Below, piece by piece: positions 43,924-52,960 of a stretch of 64,000 bases of DNA (position 1 is the stretch's first letter; each line of letters begins with the position of its first letter). The translations under genes and the position numbers were made by a program. The stretch is taken from assembly GCA_019614645.1 (NCBI GenBank), contig JABWDB010000030.1, positions 868,001 to 932,000 of the forward strand, given 5' to 3'. Source of the DNA: Stratiolaelaps scimitus (taxonomy: Eukaryota > Arthropoda > Arachnida > Mesostigmata > Laelapidae). Below the pieces are notes generated by a model. It did not search any database. It was given only the letters and a program-made list of their open reading frames with translations, and was not told the origin of the DNA.

Positions 43924-46900
43924 CTATGAGGGTTGTACAATGACGGGGGCCGCCCTACGTTGAAGCTCCAGCTCATTTTTCTTCTTGAGAATCCTTTCCA
44001 CCAGGCTGCAACCCCGGTCCCACACCTGCTCGTCTTCCAGCATGGCGGCGATGAGGCCATGCACCGTCATAGCATCTGCGAGTACAGGCGATCCTTCCCG
44101 AGCGCCAGCGAGGGCTGGGCAGTCGCAGATGGTGTGTGTTACATCATCTACAACGCCCGTGTCGCACATGACGCACGTGGGATCAGGGACTTTATTTATC
44201 TTTTTCAGATACTTTTGGAAGCATCCGTGGCCCGTCAGCACCTGAGTCAGGTAGTATGTGGTGTCACCGTGTGGTCTGGTGAACCACTTGACCAGATCAG
44301 GGATGAGATGACGAGTCCACGCGCCTGGGACTGTGTCCGGGAGATTGGTCCATTCCTGTTGCCAGTCGCGCAGCGTCTGGAGTCTGGCTTCGGCTTTTCC
44401 CAGTGTGGGGTGCGCTTTGAGTCTGATCTTTTCGTCGATCAGTCTCGTCCATGGCACTAGCCTCGCGATCGCAATCACGGCCTTCGTCTCAGACGTTTTG
44501 TAAGCTCTGGCCACTCTTATGGCAATCTTGCGTTGGGCTTTCAGGAGTTTGAGCTGGTTCTTCTTGAGCTTCATGGCCCTAAGGCCCCACGTGGGCGCCG
44601 CGTACAGCACAGTTGATTCTGCCACTGTCGCGAGTAGTCGACGCTTGCCTTCTGATGCTCCGCGGGTTCTGGGCAGGATTTTCTCCAGGCTGTTTGCAAC
44701 CTTTACTGCCTTACTGGTCGCCTTTTCTATGTGCGGATTGCCGTTAAGGGCCCGGTCAACAGTCACGCCCAGATAGCGGGCAGACTGTTTTACCTGAATC
44801 TGCACACCGTTTAGGGACAGGGTGACCTCCCCTCTGAAACGCTTCCTCCCGATAAGCAAGACCGCCTCGCTCTTTTCGGGTGCTAGTTGAAGGCCGTGGT
44901 CCTCCATCCACCGGTTGACCTCCTCTACGGCTGCTTGGGCCCTTCTGCCGAGTTCGTCCTCTTCGCGAGCTGTCACGAGGATGGCAAGATCATCCGCGTA
45001 AGCCAGCGTTTGGACTCCCTCTGCGTTGACGAGCTCCAGTACGCCGTTGTACGCCATGTTCCAAAGTGTGGGCCCAAGGATAGATCCCTGGGGTACTCCG
45101 GCTGTCATGGGAAACTCAGATTCGCCGTAGGTAACGGACCGGCCGTTGAGGTAGGAAGCGATGAGCTTCTGCAGATACGGGGAGACCCTCTTCTCTCGCA
45201 TGACGTCGATGATGACCTGCCAGCTCAGTGAGTTGAAGGCATTGCGTACGTCGAGGAGTATGACGAGGACAAACTCTCTTGACCATTGATTCTTGTCGCG
45301 TTGCCGAGAGGCTTCGTCGAGTACCTTCCCAATAGCCATTTCCGTCGACCGTCCCTTCCGGAAGCCGTACTGGGCGTCTGAGATTGCCCCGCTGGCTTCA
45401 AGCTCCGCCGTTAGCCTCATGTTGATGATCGTCTCGAGGGCCTTCCCGATTGTGTCTAGGAGACAAATCGGGCGGTATCCTCCAGGATCGGTAGCCGGTT
45501 TCCCGGGCTTCCTGATGAGGGCTAAGATGGCCTTCTTCCATTGTTGCGGGTATAGCCCCTCTCTCCATATTTGGTCCGCCATCCTTTGGAAGAGTTCCGG
45601 CTTTTCCTGAAGCAGGACTTTCACTGCTTCCGCCGGTATTCCATCGGGACCTGGTGCTTTACCTTTCGGAGAGCGACCTACTACAGCCTCTATCTCCTCT
45701 CTGGTTGTGCAAGGGATGCCGTCCGATGCTACGAGCGGATCAGGGCGAGTGGGGTCTGGCTGGCTTGGAAAGAGCTGTCGCACCGCGCTCTCCACCAATT
45801 CCGTCGGGAGCGTGGGTCGTGGCCTCCTGAGTTTGTCCATGACGATTTTATAGGGTTTACCCCATACGTCATCTTCGACCTCCTCACACAATTCCCTCCA
45901 CTTGCTTGCCTTGCTCTTCCTGATGGCGTTCTTGAAAGCTTTCCTCGCCTGATGAAGGACCTTCCAGGTTTCTTCGACTCCTCTTCCGGCCCCTCGTGCG
46001 CGAGTGTACGCCCGGCGTTCCCTATTGCAGGTCCTTCTCAGGTCTGCAATTTCTGTGGTCCACCAGTACTTGGGGGGAGGGTGCCTGCGCGGTACCCTGC
46101 GCCGGCTGGCTGTAGCCGCCTCGCACGCCACCTTAAGCACTTCCACCACTACGTCCGGTTTTATATCGCTTCCAGCGTCGAGTGCCCTCTGCGCTCCAGC
46201 GCTCACCTCGGTACGGAGTTTGTCGAAGTCCATTTTGTTGGCGCGCCAGGCCACCCGGGGGGTAGTGTGCTCCCGCTGGCCACCTATGGTTGCTTCGTAC
46301 TCGTACGCGATGTAGGCGTGGTCGCTAGAAGAGTCCTCGTCCAGAACCCGCCAGTTGCTCAGTCTTCCTGTCACTTCCTCAGTTCCGAACGTGAGGTCGA
46401 TGAATGTGGCTTGGTTGCACCGCCGGAACGTAGGCTCGAGGCCATCGTTGAAGAGGGTCATGTCCTGTTGTGCCAGCCATTCCGTCAGGGTTCTTCCTCT
46501 TGAGGACGTCTTAGAGCTTCCCCACTCCGTTGCTGCCGCGTTGAAATCTCCTCCAACCACAATCTTCTTGTTCCGTCTCTCACATCGTCTCATTTCTTCC
46601 CCTAGATCGTCGAGGAAGTTAGAGAAAGCTGTGGCGCCTGAGTTGGGCGAGATATAACAACTGAACACAGTGGGTCCGTTGTCAATCTCCACCCAAACCC
46701 AGCCGTCCCCTGATCCTTGGGCTTTCACCGCGAGGTCGGGGCGGATCCAGAGCGCAGCATTCCCCAGAGTATCGCTGAAACACTGTTGGTCTTGCTTCTG
46801 TGAGAGCCGCCCTAGATTTGGCTCGCTCATTAGTATCAGTCCTATCCTCTCTCTCCGGCTCGTCTCGTCCAGCACGTCATGTGCGAAGGGCGACCGATTC

Positions 46901-46938
46901 AGATTGATCTGTAGGCACTTGATTATAGCTTGCGTCAT
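43924..46938 (-). CDS. ORF2 of element B: endonuclease, RT, zinc motif
   Basis: An intact 1004-residue protein that would nick target DNA and reverse-transcribe the element RNA there. Residues 1-215: APE-type endonuclease with QINLNRS (10-16), SEPN (38-41), GDFNAAATEWG (130-140) and SSDHAY (204-209). Residues about 430-700: reverse transcriptase with GPDGIPAE, YRPICLLDTIGK, AQYGFRKGRS, LLDVRNAFN (Asp563), GVPQGSILGP and YADD (647-650). C-terminus: zinc motif with Cys922, Cys925, His935 and Cys940 (CX2CX9HX4C), as in the R1 clade. It starts at the ATG one base after the ORF1 stop (TAG G ATG). All catalytic residues named are present and there is no stop or frameshift, so the enzyme is plausibly active. 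Confidence 0.93.
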   Translation of the reverse strand: MTQAIIKCLQINLNRSPFAHDVLDETSRRERIGLILMSEPNLGRLSQKQDQQCFSDTLGNAALWIRPDLAVKAQGSGDGWVWVEIDNGPTVFSCYISPNSGATAFSNFLDDLGEEMRRCERRNKKIVVGGDFNAAATEWGSSKTSSRGRTLTEWLAQQDMTLFNDGLEPTFRRCNQATFIDLTFGTEEVTGRLSNWRVLDEDSSSDHAYIAYEYEATIGGQREHTTPRVAWRANKMDFDKLRTEVSAGAQRALDAGSDIKPDVVVEVLKVACEAATASRRRVPRRHPPPKYWWTTEIADLRRTCNRERRAYTRARGAGRGVEETWKVLHQARKAFKNAIRKSKASKWRELCEEVEDDVWGKPYKIVMDKLRRPRPTLPTELVESAVRQLFPSQPDPTRPDPLVASDGIPCTTREEIEAVVGRSPKGKAPGPDGIPAEAVKVLLQEKPELFQRMADQIWREGLYPQQWKKAILALIRKPGKPATDPGGYRPICLLDTIGKALETIINMRLTAELEASGAISDAQYGFRKGRSTEMAIGKVLDEASRQRDKNQWSREFVLVILLDVRNAFNSLSWQVIIDVMREKRVSPYLQKLIASYLNGRSVTYGESEFPMTAGVPQGSILGPTLWNMAYNGVLELVNAEGVQTLAYADDLAILVTAREEDELGRRAQAAVEEVNRWMEDHGLQLAPEKSEAVLLIGRKRFRGEVTLSLNGVQIQVKQSARYLGVTVDRALNGNPHIEKATSKAVKVANSLEKILPRTRGASEGKRRLLATVAESTVLYAAPTWGLRAMKLKKNQLKLLKAQRKIAIRVARAYKTSETKAVIAIARLVPWTRLIDEKIRLKAHPTLGKAEARLQTLRDWQQEWTNLPDTVPGAWTRHLIPDLVKWFTRPHGDTTYYLTQVLTGHGCFQKYLKKINKVPDPTCVMCDTGVVDDVTHTICDCPALAGAREGSPVLADAMTVHGLIAAMLEDEQVWDRGCSLVERILKKKNELELQRRAAPVIVQPS

Positions 46939-46942
46939 CCTA
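46936..46942 (-). promoter_or_regulatory. ORF1/ORF2 stop-start junction of element B
   Basis: Minus strand reads TAGGATG: the ORF1 stop (46940-46942), one base, then the ORF2 start (46936-46938). The same layout, with one base changed, is seen in elements A (TAGGGTG) and C (CAGGATG). Translation of ORF2 by termination and reinitiation at a close stop-start junction is known for the related silkworm element SART1. Its use here is inference. Confidence 0.7.
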
Positions 46943-49118
46943 GTTGGCAGGTTGAGTTGTCTCCGGACGGGGTTTCATGGTCTTCGAATAGGTCCTGAAG
47001 TCCTCTGAAGTCGTCGCTCTGCTTCTTGGAGTTTGATCGGTACGTCCTTCGTTGCTCCCGCTTTCCGTGTTGCCTGCGCGGGTCTGCTTGTTGCGGGCCC
47101 TCAGGTCACTCATGCTTTGCTTGAAGAGGGGGCACTGCACAGAGTTTGCTGCGTGGCTACGTTCACCCTGTTTGGGGGGACCGCAGTTGTAGCACGATGG
47201 CTCGGCCTCACATCCTTTGGCAGGGTGTCCTAAACCTCCGCACTTGTGACACCTGATTTTTGTCACCTCCTGCCCTTTGCAGTCTCGCGCGATGTGCCCT
47301 ATCTTCTGGCATTTGGGGCAACACTGGGGAGATAGCCATTCACTTATGGGGTATGAGGTCCACCCGATCCTGATGTAGCTCTGGGCTAGAAGTTTTTCAG
47401 CCCTTCGCTTATCGAGGACTATGGTGGCCCCCCATCTGTCCTCGCCGAAGTTCTTAGGCTCCTCCGCGTCCACCTTCACCGATGAGTCGAGTCGCAGGTC
47501 CCTCCTAACCGCCTCCACGATATCCTCCCTCGTTATGCCTAGGTTGCGCCCTCGGATACGAAGTCTCGTACCTTGTGCGGATTCCTTGGCTTCGAGTGAG
47601 GTCTGGGCCTTGATTTCGTTCATGAAGGCTGCCGTGGCACCTCTTTGGTTCTCCTTGAAGAACACCCTGAGGTCTCCGCTCTGGAGAGGCAGGACGTTCC
47701 TGACCGAGACCCCCGCTTTAGAGGTATCCACCTTCTTTTGCAGCAAGCTTGCCCATTGGATTGGTGTCTTGTCCGCGGTGGTCCTAATAATGATGGAGTC
47801 ATCTTTCTTTCGGTTGGGTTCTTCGCGCCTTGTCTCAGCTCCGGGGGCGGCTTTCTTCTTCAAGGAGAGGTCCAGTTCTCCGCTGGCCTTCAGCAGGCAA
47901 TACTCAACTGCCTTCCTTGCCAGCATGGAGTCGACACCCTCTGTAACGTGCAGTACTACCTTGTTTCTGCCGTCGTCGGCCTTCCAAGCGCCGTCGAGCT
48001 TGCCTGCCATCTTGGCTGTCATTTTTTGGATGACATCGACGATGGACTTTACGCCCGCTTCTGCGCCGATTTTCCCCACGATAAGCGATCTTCTGCTCGG
48101 GGCTGGCGAGTCTCTGGGCTCTTCCGGTTCGTCCAGATCTAGAGTTCCCGGGATGATCTCCGCAGAGCCGGTCCTACCGACAGCTATGTTCGCTAGCTGT
48201 TTCGCGCCAGAGAAGAGCGGGGTGAGACGTCTGATGATATCAGCGTCTTTGGCGTTCCCGTCCTGGATGAGGACTGCTCTAATCTCCCTATCTCCTATGA
48301 CGCTGCTTTTCACTGGCTTTGTGTTTCTGTACGCTTTCCGAGGCCAGTCTCTCTCGATGATTTTCACCGCCTCTTCCGTTGCCGTCGCCGCCTGTAGGTC
48401 CTCGAGGATCTTTACCGCTCTCTCCTCCTCCGTTTGTTTTGGGTCTCCCCGGTTTGCAGGTACCGTAGCACGGAGCTCTTGGAGCACGCCTTGAAGTTGG
48501 ATGTATCTTGCGCGTTCGTTCGCCAGCTGGTGTTTGTGCTCTTGAGCTTCACGGGTTTTTTGGGCCCTAAGCTCTTCGAGCTCTGCGCGCAGCCGGTTCA
48601 CCTCCGTCATTTGGGATTGTAAGTCCTTCCTGAGGTCCTGCGCGATTTCTTTAAGCTCCTCAACCGCCTCTGGTTCGTTGAGCTTCACGAGAGTGATCGC
48701 CTGTCGTCTTTCCAAGAGCTTGTCCAAGTTTTTTTCCATTGCTGTCACAGCATGCTTGACCAGCTGGCATGTGTTTCCGGGAATCTTGCCTTCCTTGTCT
48801 GCCTGCACGAGGTTTAGTACCGTGTTGACGAGCTGGTCGAGTTCGGCTAGTCCCCATCTGGCACCAGCGTCTGCCGGCGTAGACGGGGTTTGGATCCTCG
48901 TAAGGGCCTCCTTTACGCTTTTTGGGATTGTTCTGCTCCGCTAGCGACGTTGCTACCCAGGTGGCAGCCGTTATCTCCGACTGGTTAGGCACTGAGCCTC
49001 TCCTGTTCCCCAGAGGGGACCTGCTGGTTAAGGCGGACCTTGCGAACTCAGCCGGGGCTTTCTCCATCGCTTTTCCATCCTTCTTGGGCTCTTCGGTCTT
49101 CGCCTTGCTCGAGCTCAT
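46940..49118 (-). pseudogene. gag-like ORF1 of element B, one frameshift
   Basis: RNA-binding ORF1 protein of about 725 residues in total. The N-terminal frame begins MSSSKAKTEEPKKDGKAMEK at 49118 and runs to a run of five A at 48919-48923. There the frame must move by one base to continue into the 622-codon frame that ends at 46940. Loss of one A would align the frames. Features: a coiled-coil-like charged segment rich in Glu, Arg and Gln (about 48450-48700), the conserved GRNLGITREDIVEAV segment, and three CCHC knuckles CPKCQKIGHIARDC, CHKCGGLGHPAKGC and CYNCGPPKQGERSH...C (about 47125-47330). The shift may be a real mutation or a sequencing or assembly error in a homopolymer. Confidence 0.85.
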
Positions 49119-49900
49119 CTTATAGGTTCGTTGGGTGCTTCGAGTGGGCCTCGCGGCCGGCCCGAGTTGCCCTGCCTACTGTTCGCCTCAGAAATGCAAA
49201 ATTTTGAAGAAAATTCAATATCTTGGCTTCTGGTGGCTTGATGGCGATCTCCGGCGCACCTTCGTACTTCTCTTCTTGTTACCTATTATCTCCCGCGATC
49301 GGTTTCTGGCTGCGCCGACTTTTCGGATTTCCGATCAGCTGATGTAGTCTAAAACGGGAAATTTGAGAGATAATAGGTATGTGGCCTATGACTCTCTCGC
49401 CGTAGGGGGGTCGTGTAACCCCTCTATGGGATCCTCGTTGTGCGAGCTGTTCAGATTTGGAGTCGGGTTTCCGATCTTCCGACTTTTTCCAGGATACAGA
49501 TCAGCTGTTTGTCTCCAGAAACGAGAAATTTCGATTAAATTGGACAACTCGCGTTCCCGTTGACTCACTGCGGAGTTCAACCCCTCTCCGTGGTCCCCGT
49601 AGTGAGGGCTAATTGAAGGTGGTACTTTGGGAGTCTTCCCGGGGGACGACGGCCCTCCGATATGACGGCCTCCTGTAGCGGTCGCCAAACGTTCGAAATT
49701 GCACTGGTTTCACTTCACTGGCACTTTTACACTAAAGTTCGTATCCAACGTTGCATAATCACACCTTAAAACGTGCACCGAGTCGTGGGCTATGGTCAGA
49801 GCACCCTGCGTCCAGGAATACGTCCAAAAAACTTTAGCTTTATGGATATTTTTCCGGGAGCGCCTGCCTGTAGCACTCACAACGTTCACAGCTGATTCAC

Positions 49901-50706
49901 GTAGAGAGCTTGCCGACCGTGATCTGAGAGAGCCACCTCGTCTCCCCGAAGGGCCTCTCCAACACATAGTGTACGACGTTGATGTGTGTCCTGCAAACAT
50001 TCTTGCACATCTCAAAAAGCTACAGTCAAAAACCAGCACGACACCTGATGGTATCCCATCGTACATCTTCAAAAAGCTAGGCATTGCAGTGTGTATCCCA
50101 CTCTCGTACATCTTTAGACAGTCGTTAGATCTCTCCGAAGTGCCTGATAAATTCCGCACCGCTGTAGTGTGCCCCGTCCACAAAAAGGGACATACAGCAG
50201 AACCAACGAATAAGAGGTCCGTGTCGCTGACGGTTGTTGCATGCAAGATTCTTGAGAGCATAATTTGCAAATCTATATATGAAAATGCCAACAAGCAAGG
50301 CCTAATATACAACGCCCAATTCGCCTACCGCCCAGGAAGAAGTACGACTCTGCAACTACTAGAAACGCAGTTCGGTTGGGCAAGGTATGTCAATAGATCA
50401 AATCGTTTCGACGTTGTTTATTTCGACTTCAAGTCAGCCTTCGGACGGGTGACTCACTCGAAACTCCTCAAGATCCTGCCCTTCTTCGGAGTTGGTGATC
50501 TTCTCGTGAAATGGATAAAAGACTTCCTTCGTGATAGGACCTTCAGGGTGCGGGTGAACAGCAAATACTCCAATACTGCGCGAGTGACGTCCGGCTGTCC
50601 TCAGGGAACGATATTAGGTCCTCTGATGTATATAATGTACATAAATTCCATAATGTATATATTACCGCAATCCATATCCGTTAAGATATATGCAGATGAC
50701 GTAAAA
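49901..50706 (+). pseudogene. RT of element H, second piece (to YADD)
   Basis: Frame continues from AGA GAG CTT at the target duplication with ADRDLREPPRLPEGPL. RT blocks in order: TTPDGIPSYIFKKLG, FRTAVVCPVHKKG, AQFAYRPGRSTTLQL, VVYFDFKSAFGRVTHSKLL, GCPQGTILGPLMYI and the catalytic KIYADDVK, with YADD at 50689-50700. All key aspartates are present. The frame then runs into the SINE and stops. Sequence 49792-49900, though open in this frame, belongs to the 5' end of element B. Confidence 0.88.
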
Positions 50707-50864
50707 TGGTAAATGGTAAATCTTTATTGGTTTATTTAAGGAGCTGCAATTTTTCAATGCTTAAGCTCTCTTATGTGTCACACAGCGGGGCTCGAACCTG
50801 CGGCCTCTGGCTTCCGATAGCCAGAGACTTAGCCGTCCAAGCCACCGCGCTGACGGCTTTAAAA
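50707..50864 (-). mobile_element. tRNA-derived SINE (family 1) in RT of element H
   Basis: A 158 bp insert flanked by GTAAAA (50701-50706 and 50865-50870). On the minus strand it begins with a tRNA-like head. The A box GGTGGCTTGGACGG is at 50833-50846 and the B box GGTTCGAGCCCC at 50787-50798. An anticodon-arm-like hairpin CTCTGGCT/AGCCAGAG lies between them. A short body with GAGCTTAAGCATTG follows, and a tail of repeated ATTTACC units. RNA polymerase III would transcribe it. It is not a usable tRNA: the arms deviate and there is no clean acceptor stem. Insertion plus one duplication is 164 bp, which accounts exactly for the register change between the two H frames. Confidence 0.88.
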
Positions 50865-50870
50865 GTAAAA

Positions 50871-51563
50871 ATTTATTCTAAAGTTGACACGGACCATGAG
50901 AGGGCACAACTTCAAAATGCCCTAGATCAGTTCCTGGAATGGACCTTGGACCTTGATCTGAAACTATCAATTGAAAAATGTGCAGTGCTACACTTTGGTC
51001 ACGGAAATCCCAAACATGTGTATAGAATTGGTGGATATCCTCTGCGCTCTGCCGAGACAATGCGCGACTTAGGAGTAATTACCTCAACCACATTGAAATA
51101 TACTGATCATGTTACGGATGTTGTGCTTCGTGCAACGCGGCGTGCGAACTGGATATTACGTTCTTTCGTAGTGAACGACCCGGCCCTATTTGTTAAACTT
51201 TTTAAGATTTATGTTGAACCCATTATGACGTATGCAGCCCCATTATGGTACCCAGGATTAAAACTGGACAAAGAGAGACTGCAAAAAGTGGGGGACAAAT
51301 TCGTGAAACGCGCCGCTTTTAAATGTCAATGTACGAGGGAGGAAGTGAATATCATGCCAATATTGACTAAATTTGACAATATAGATAAGCGCACATATAT
51401 TTGTATTGGTAAACATCTTCCCATACTAATGAGTGCAATGTTTGATCTGACTGTGACGACTACCAGAGCTGGTATAAATGTCTTACCTAAATTCATAGAT
51501 AAGAAACAATGTGTAAATGACTTATTTCCTTCGAGAGTGTCTCGAGCCCTACGTGGCGGGTAG
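50871..51563 (+). pseudogene. RT of element H, third piece (C-terminal part)
   Basis: Resumes with IYSKVDTDHERAQLQNALDQ, directly continuing from YADDVK. Next come WTLDLDLKLSIEKCAVLHFG, RDLGVITSTTLKYTDHV and the tail TYAAPLWYPGLKLDKERLQ. It ends at a TAG at 51561-51563. The frame is open throughout. Apart from its 5' truncation the only damage to H is the two insertions. The sequence 50706-50870 that is also open in this frame is SINE. Confidence 0.88.
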
Positions 51564-51660
51564 CTTTTTCACAACATATGACTTCTTCTTGGCAAACACA
51601 TAGCAGCCAACTCACATATTGTTAAACCTAACCTTTGAAATAAATCGTTATTATTATTAT

Positions 51661-52960
51661 ATCGTCTAGACCTTTTTCTGCCAGGGCCGCCATGAGACCT
51701 CGTGCTCCGCCTCTTTTCGCTTCGTTGTATTTAGATGGAGTGTGCCGTCTCGTAGAGTAGCCATTGTTTTTTGCGCCTTTTTTTAACTTTTCCGCATAGA
51801 TGTTTTCTCCCGTATTGCTTATCAGGAGTACATTATTGCCTTTATTCTTGGGAAGTCGACGCGCGCTTCCAGTCCGAAGTCCCTACTCTTCTTGCTTGTG
51901 GTGACGACAACAGCTGTAAACACGCTCACGAACATAACAATACTTGGAGGTAGCACGAATTATTTAACCTTTTTCTCTAAGGAGGCATTCCTGTAGCTTC
52001 CTGGGTCCTTCCCCTGCGGCCGTTGTTACATACGCTTTGACTGTGTTGCCTTCGGTATTTGTGCTACCTCCAAGGTGTTCTGTTATATTTGTTGAACGTG
52101 TCTACAGCTGTTTTCGTCAGTCTTAATCGTATGCTCAGCTCTGCATCTTTGGATATTATCGCCATTACCACTGCTCTTTTCTGTTTTGTCCCCTCCTCGC
52201 CTGTTTCCGTGATTGTTCTGTATACCACCTTACCTACACATGGCTCTGACTTCGGCAATCCCCTAAAAACTTTGGTAATGTTGGATCTACAAACATCATC
52301 ACCCTTCACTCCTCCTCAAAAATCAGCAATTTGGGTAGTTCGCTGCTGAACACACTAGACTTAACCCATTCAGTTGCTTTATAATTTCCCTTATCGTCGT
52401 TCTAACAGTGCAAGAAATCTTGTATCGCCTCACAATCTTGAATTGCCTGTTCTATGTCCTCCATGACTGAGTCCTTCTTGTTTTTCTCATTTAGTTTCTG
52501 TTTCAATTGGTCTACCTTATCTTTCAGTCCTCGATTCACCGTGTCAGTTTCTCAATCTCAGCTCTCATATACTCTAATTGTTTTGACGGTTCAATGGTAT
52601 ATCCTTCTTCTCTCAACTTATTGATGTCTTCTCTTGTATGTTCTAGTTGCCTTTCTAGTTCTATTTTTGTGTTCTTAAAAACCACTATGTTCTCGACAAA
52701 CCTAACATTGTCCTACCATAGCGATTCTGGTGATAACCCTTCTTTTGGCTTGATTCCCTGCGTTGTTAAATTGAACCCTTAATTCATTTAAATCTCTCTG
52801 AACTGTTAAGTTCACATTTTTGCCTTTGACAAAATCTATCATAGTAAGTGTGCGCTCTCTATTTTCGCGCATGACTCAGCCTTTCCCGTAATTATGGTCT
52901 ACTGAATCCATCTTTATGTCAAGCATTTCATCTTTCTTCTCACCTCCTCTCTGGGAGGTG
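51661..52960 (-). pseudogene. ORF1 of element C, N-terminal half
   Basis: On the far side of element H, minus-strand frames resume the gag of element C. Near the junction VLLISNTGENIYAEKLKKGA and GLMAALAEKGLDD can be read in register with the frame that continues at 43578. Upstream are KVVYRTITETGEEGTKQKRA and SKDAELSIRLRLTKTAVDTF (52064-52309). Further up comes a coiled-coil-like block IELERQLEHTREDINKLREE (about 52590-52680). Frameshifts and stops are frequent. The 5' end is not defined. Confidence 0.62.

Larger units (their letters stand above)
43729..49900 (-). mobile_element. R1-like element B, nearly intact, full length
   Basis: About 6.17 kb, minus strand. GTAGAGAGCTT is present at both ends (43718-43728 and 49901-49911) and is an 11-base target duplication; its last two Ts are ambiguous with the tail. 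A 28-base T run (43727-43754) is the poly(A) tail. The 5' UTR spans 49119-49900, followed by ORF1, ORF2 and a 3' UTR of about 170 bp. ORF2 is fully open. ORF1 has one frameshift in a run of five A. The 5' UTR holds the perfect 12-base inverted repeat ACCTATTATCTC (49281-49292) / GAGATAATAGGT (49367-49378) and duplicated GC-rich blocks. This is the youngest-looking large element in the window. Confidence 0.92.
43579..51660 (+). mobile_element. Jockey/CR1-type element H, split by two insertions
   Basis: A 5'-truncated plus-strand non-LTR element inserted in ORF1 of element C. Its own sequence is 43579-43728, 49901-50706 and 50871-51660. It is interrupted by element B and by a SINE. The 3' end is a short UTR followed by a (TTA)n tail (about 51646-51660). 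ATC occurs at both edges (43576-43578 and 51661-51663) and may be the minimal target duplication. When the two insertions and one copy of each duplication are discounted, the three coding pieces are in one register with no stop. Confidence 0.82.

Noticed and set aside
45571..48494. Long plus-strand open frames (310 codons at 45571-46503 and 357 codons at 47421-48494)
   Set aside because: They are antisense to the intact ORF2 and ORF1 of element B and share no known motif. GC-rich coding DNA often leaves the opposite strand open.
48919..48923. Programmed -1 ribosomal frameshift site in ORF1 of element B
   Set aside because: The downstream frame requires +1, and a -1 shift meets a stop immediately. 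An indel in the A run is simpler.
49792..49900. N-terminal extension of the RT frame of element H
   Set aside because: The frame is open by chance; the target duplication at 49901-49911 shows that this stretch is the 5' end of element B.
50787..50846. Functional tRNA gene on the minus strand
   Set aside because: A and B boxes are present, but the element has a body, a repeat tail and target duplications, and no clean acceptor stem. It is a SINE.
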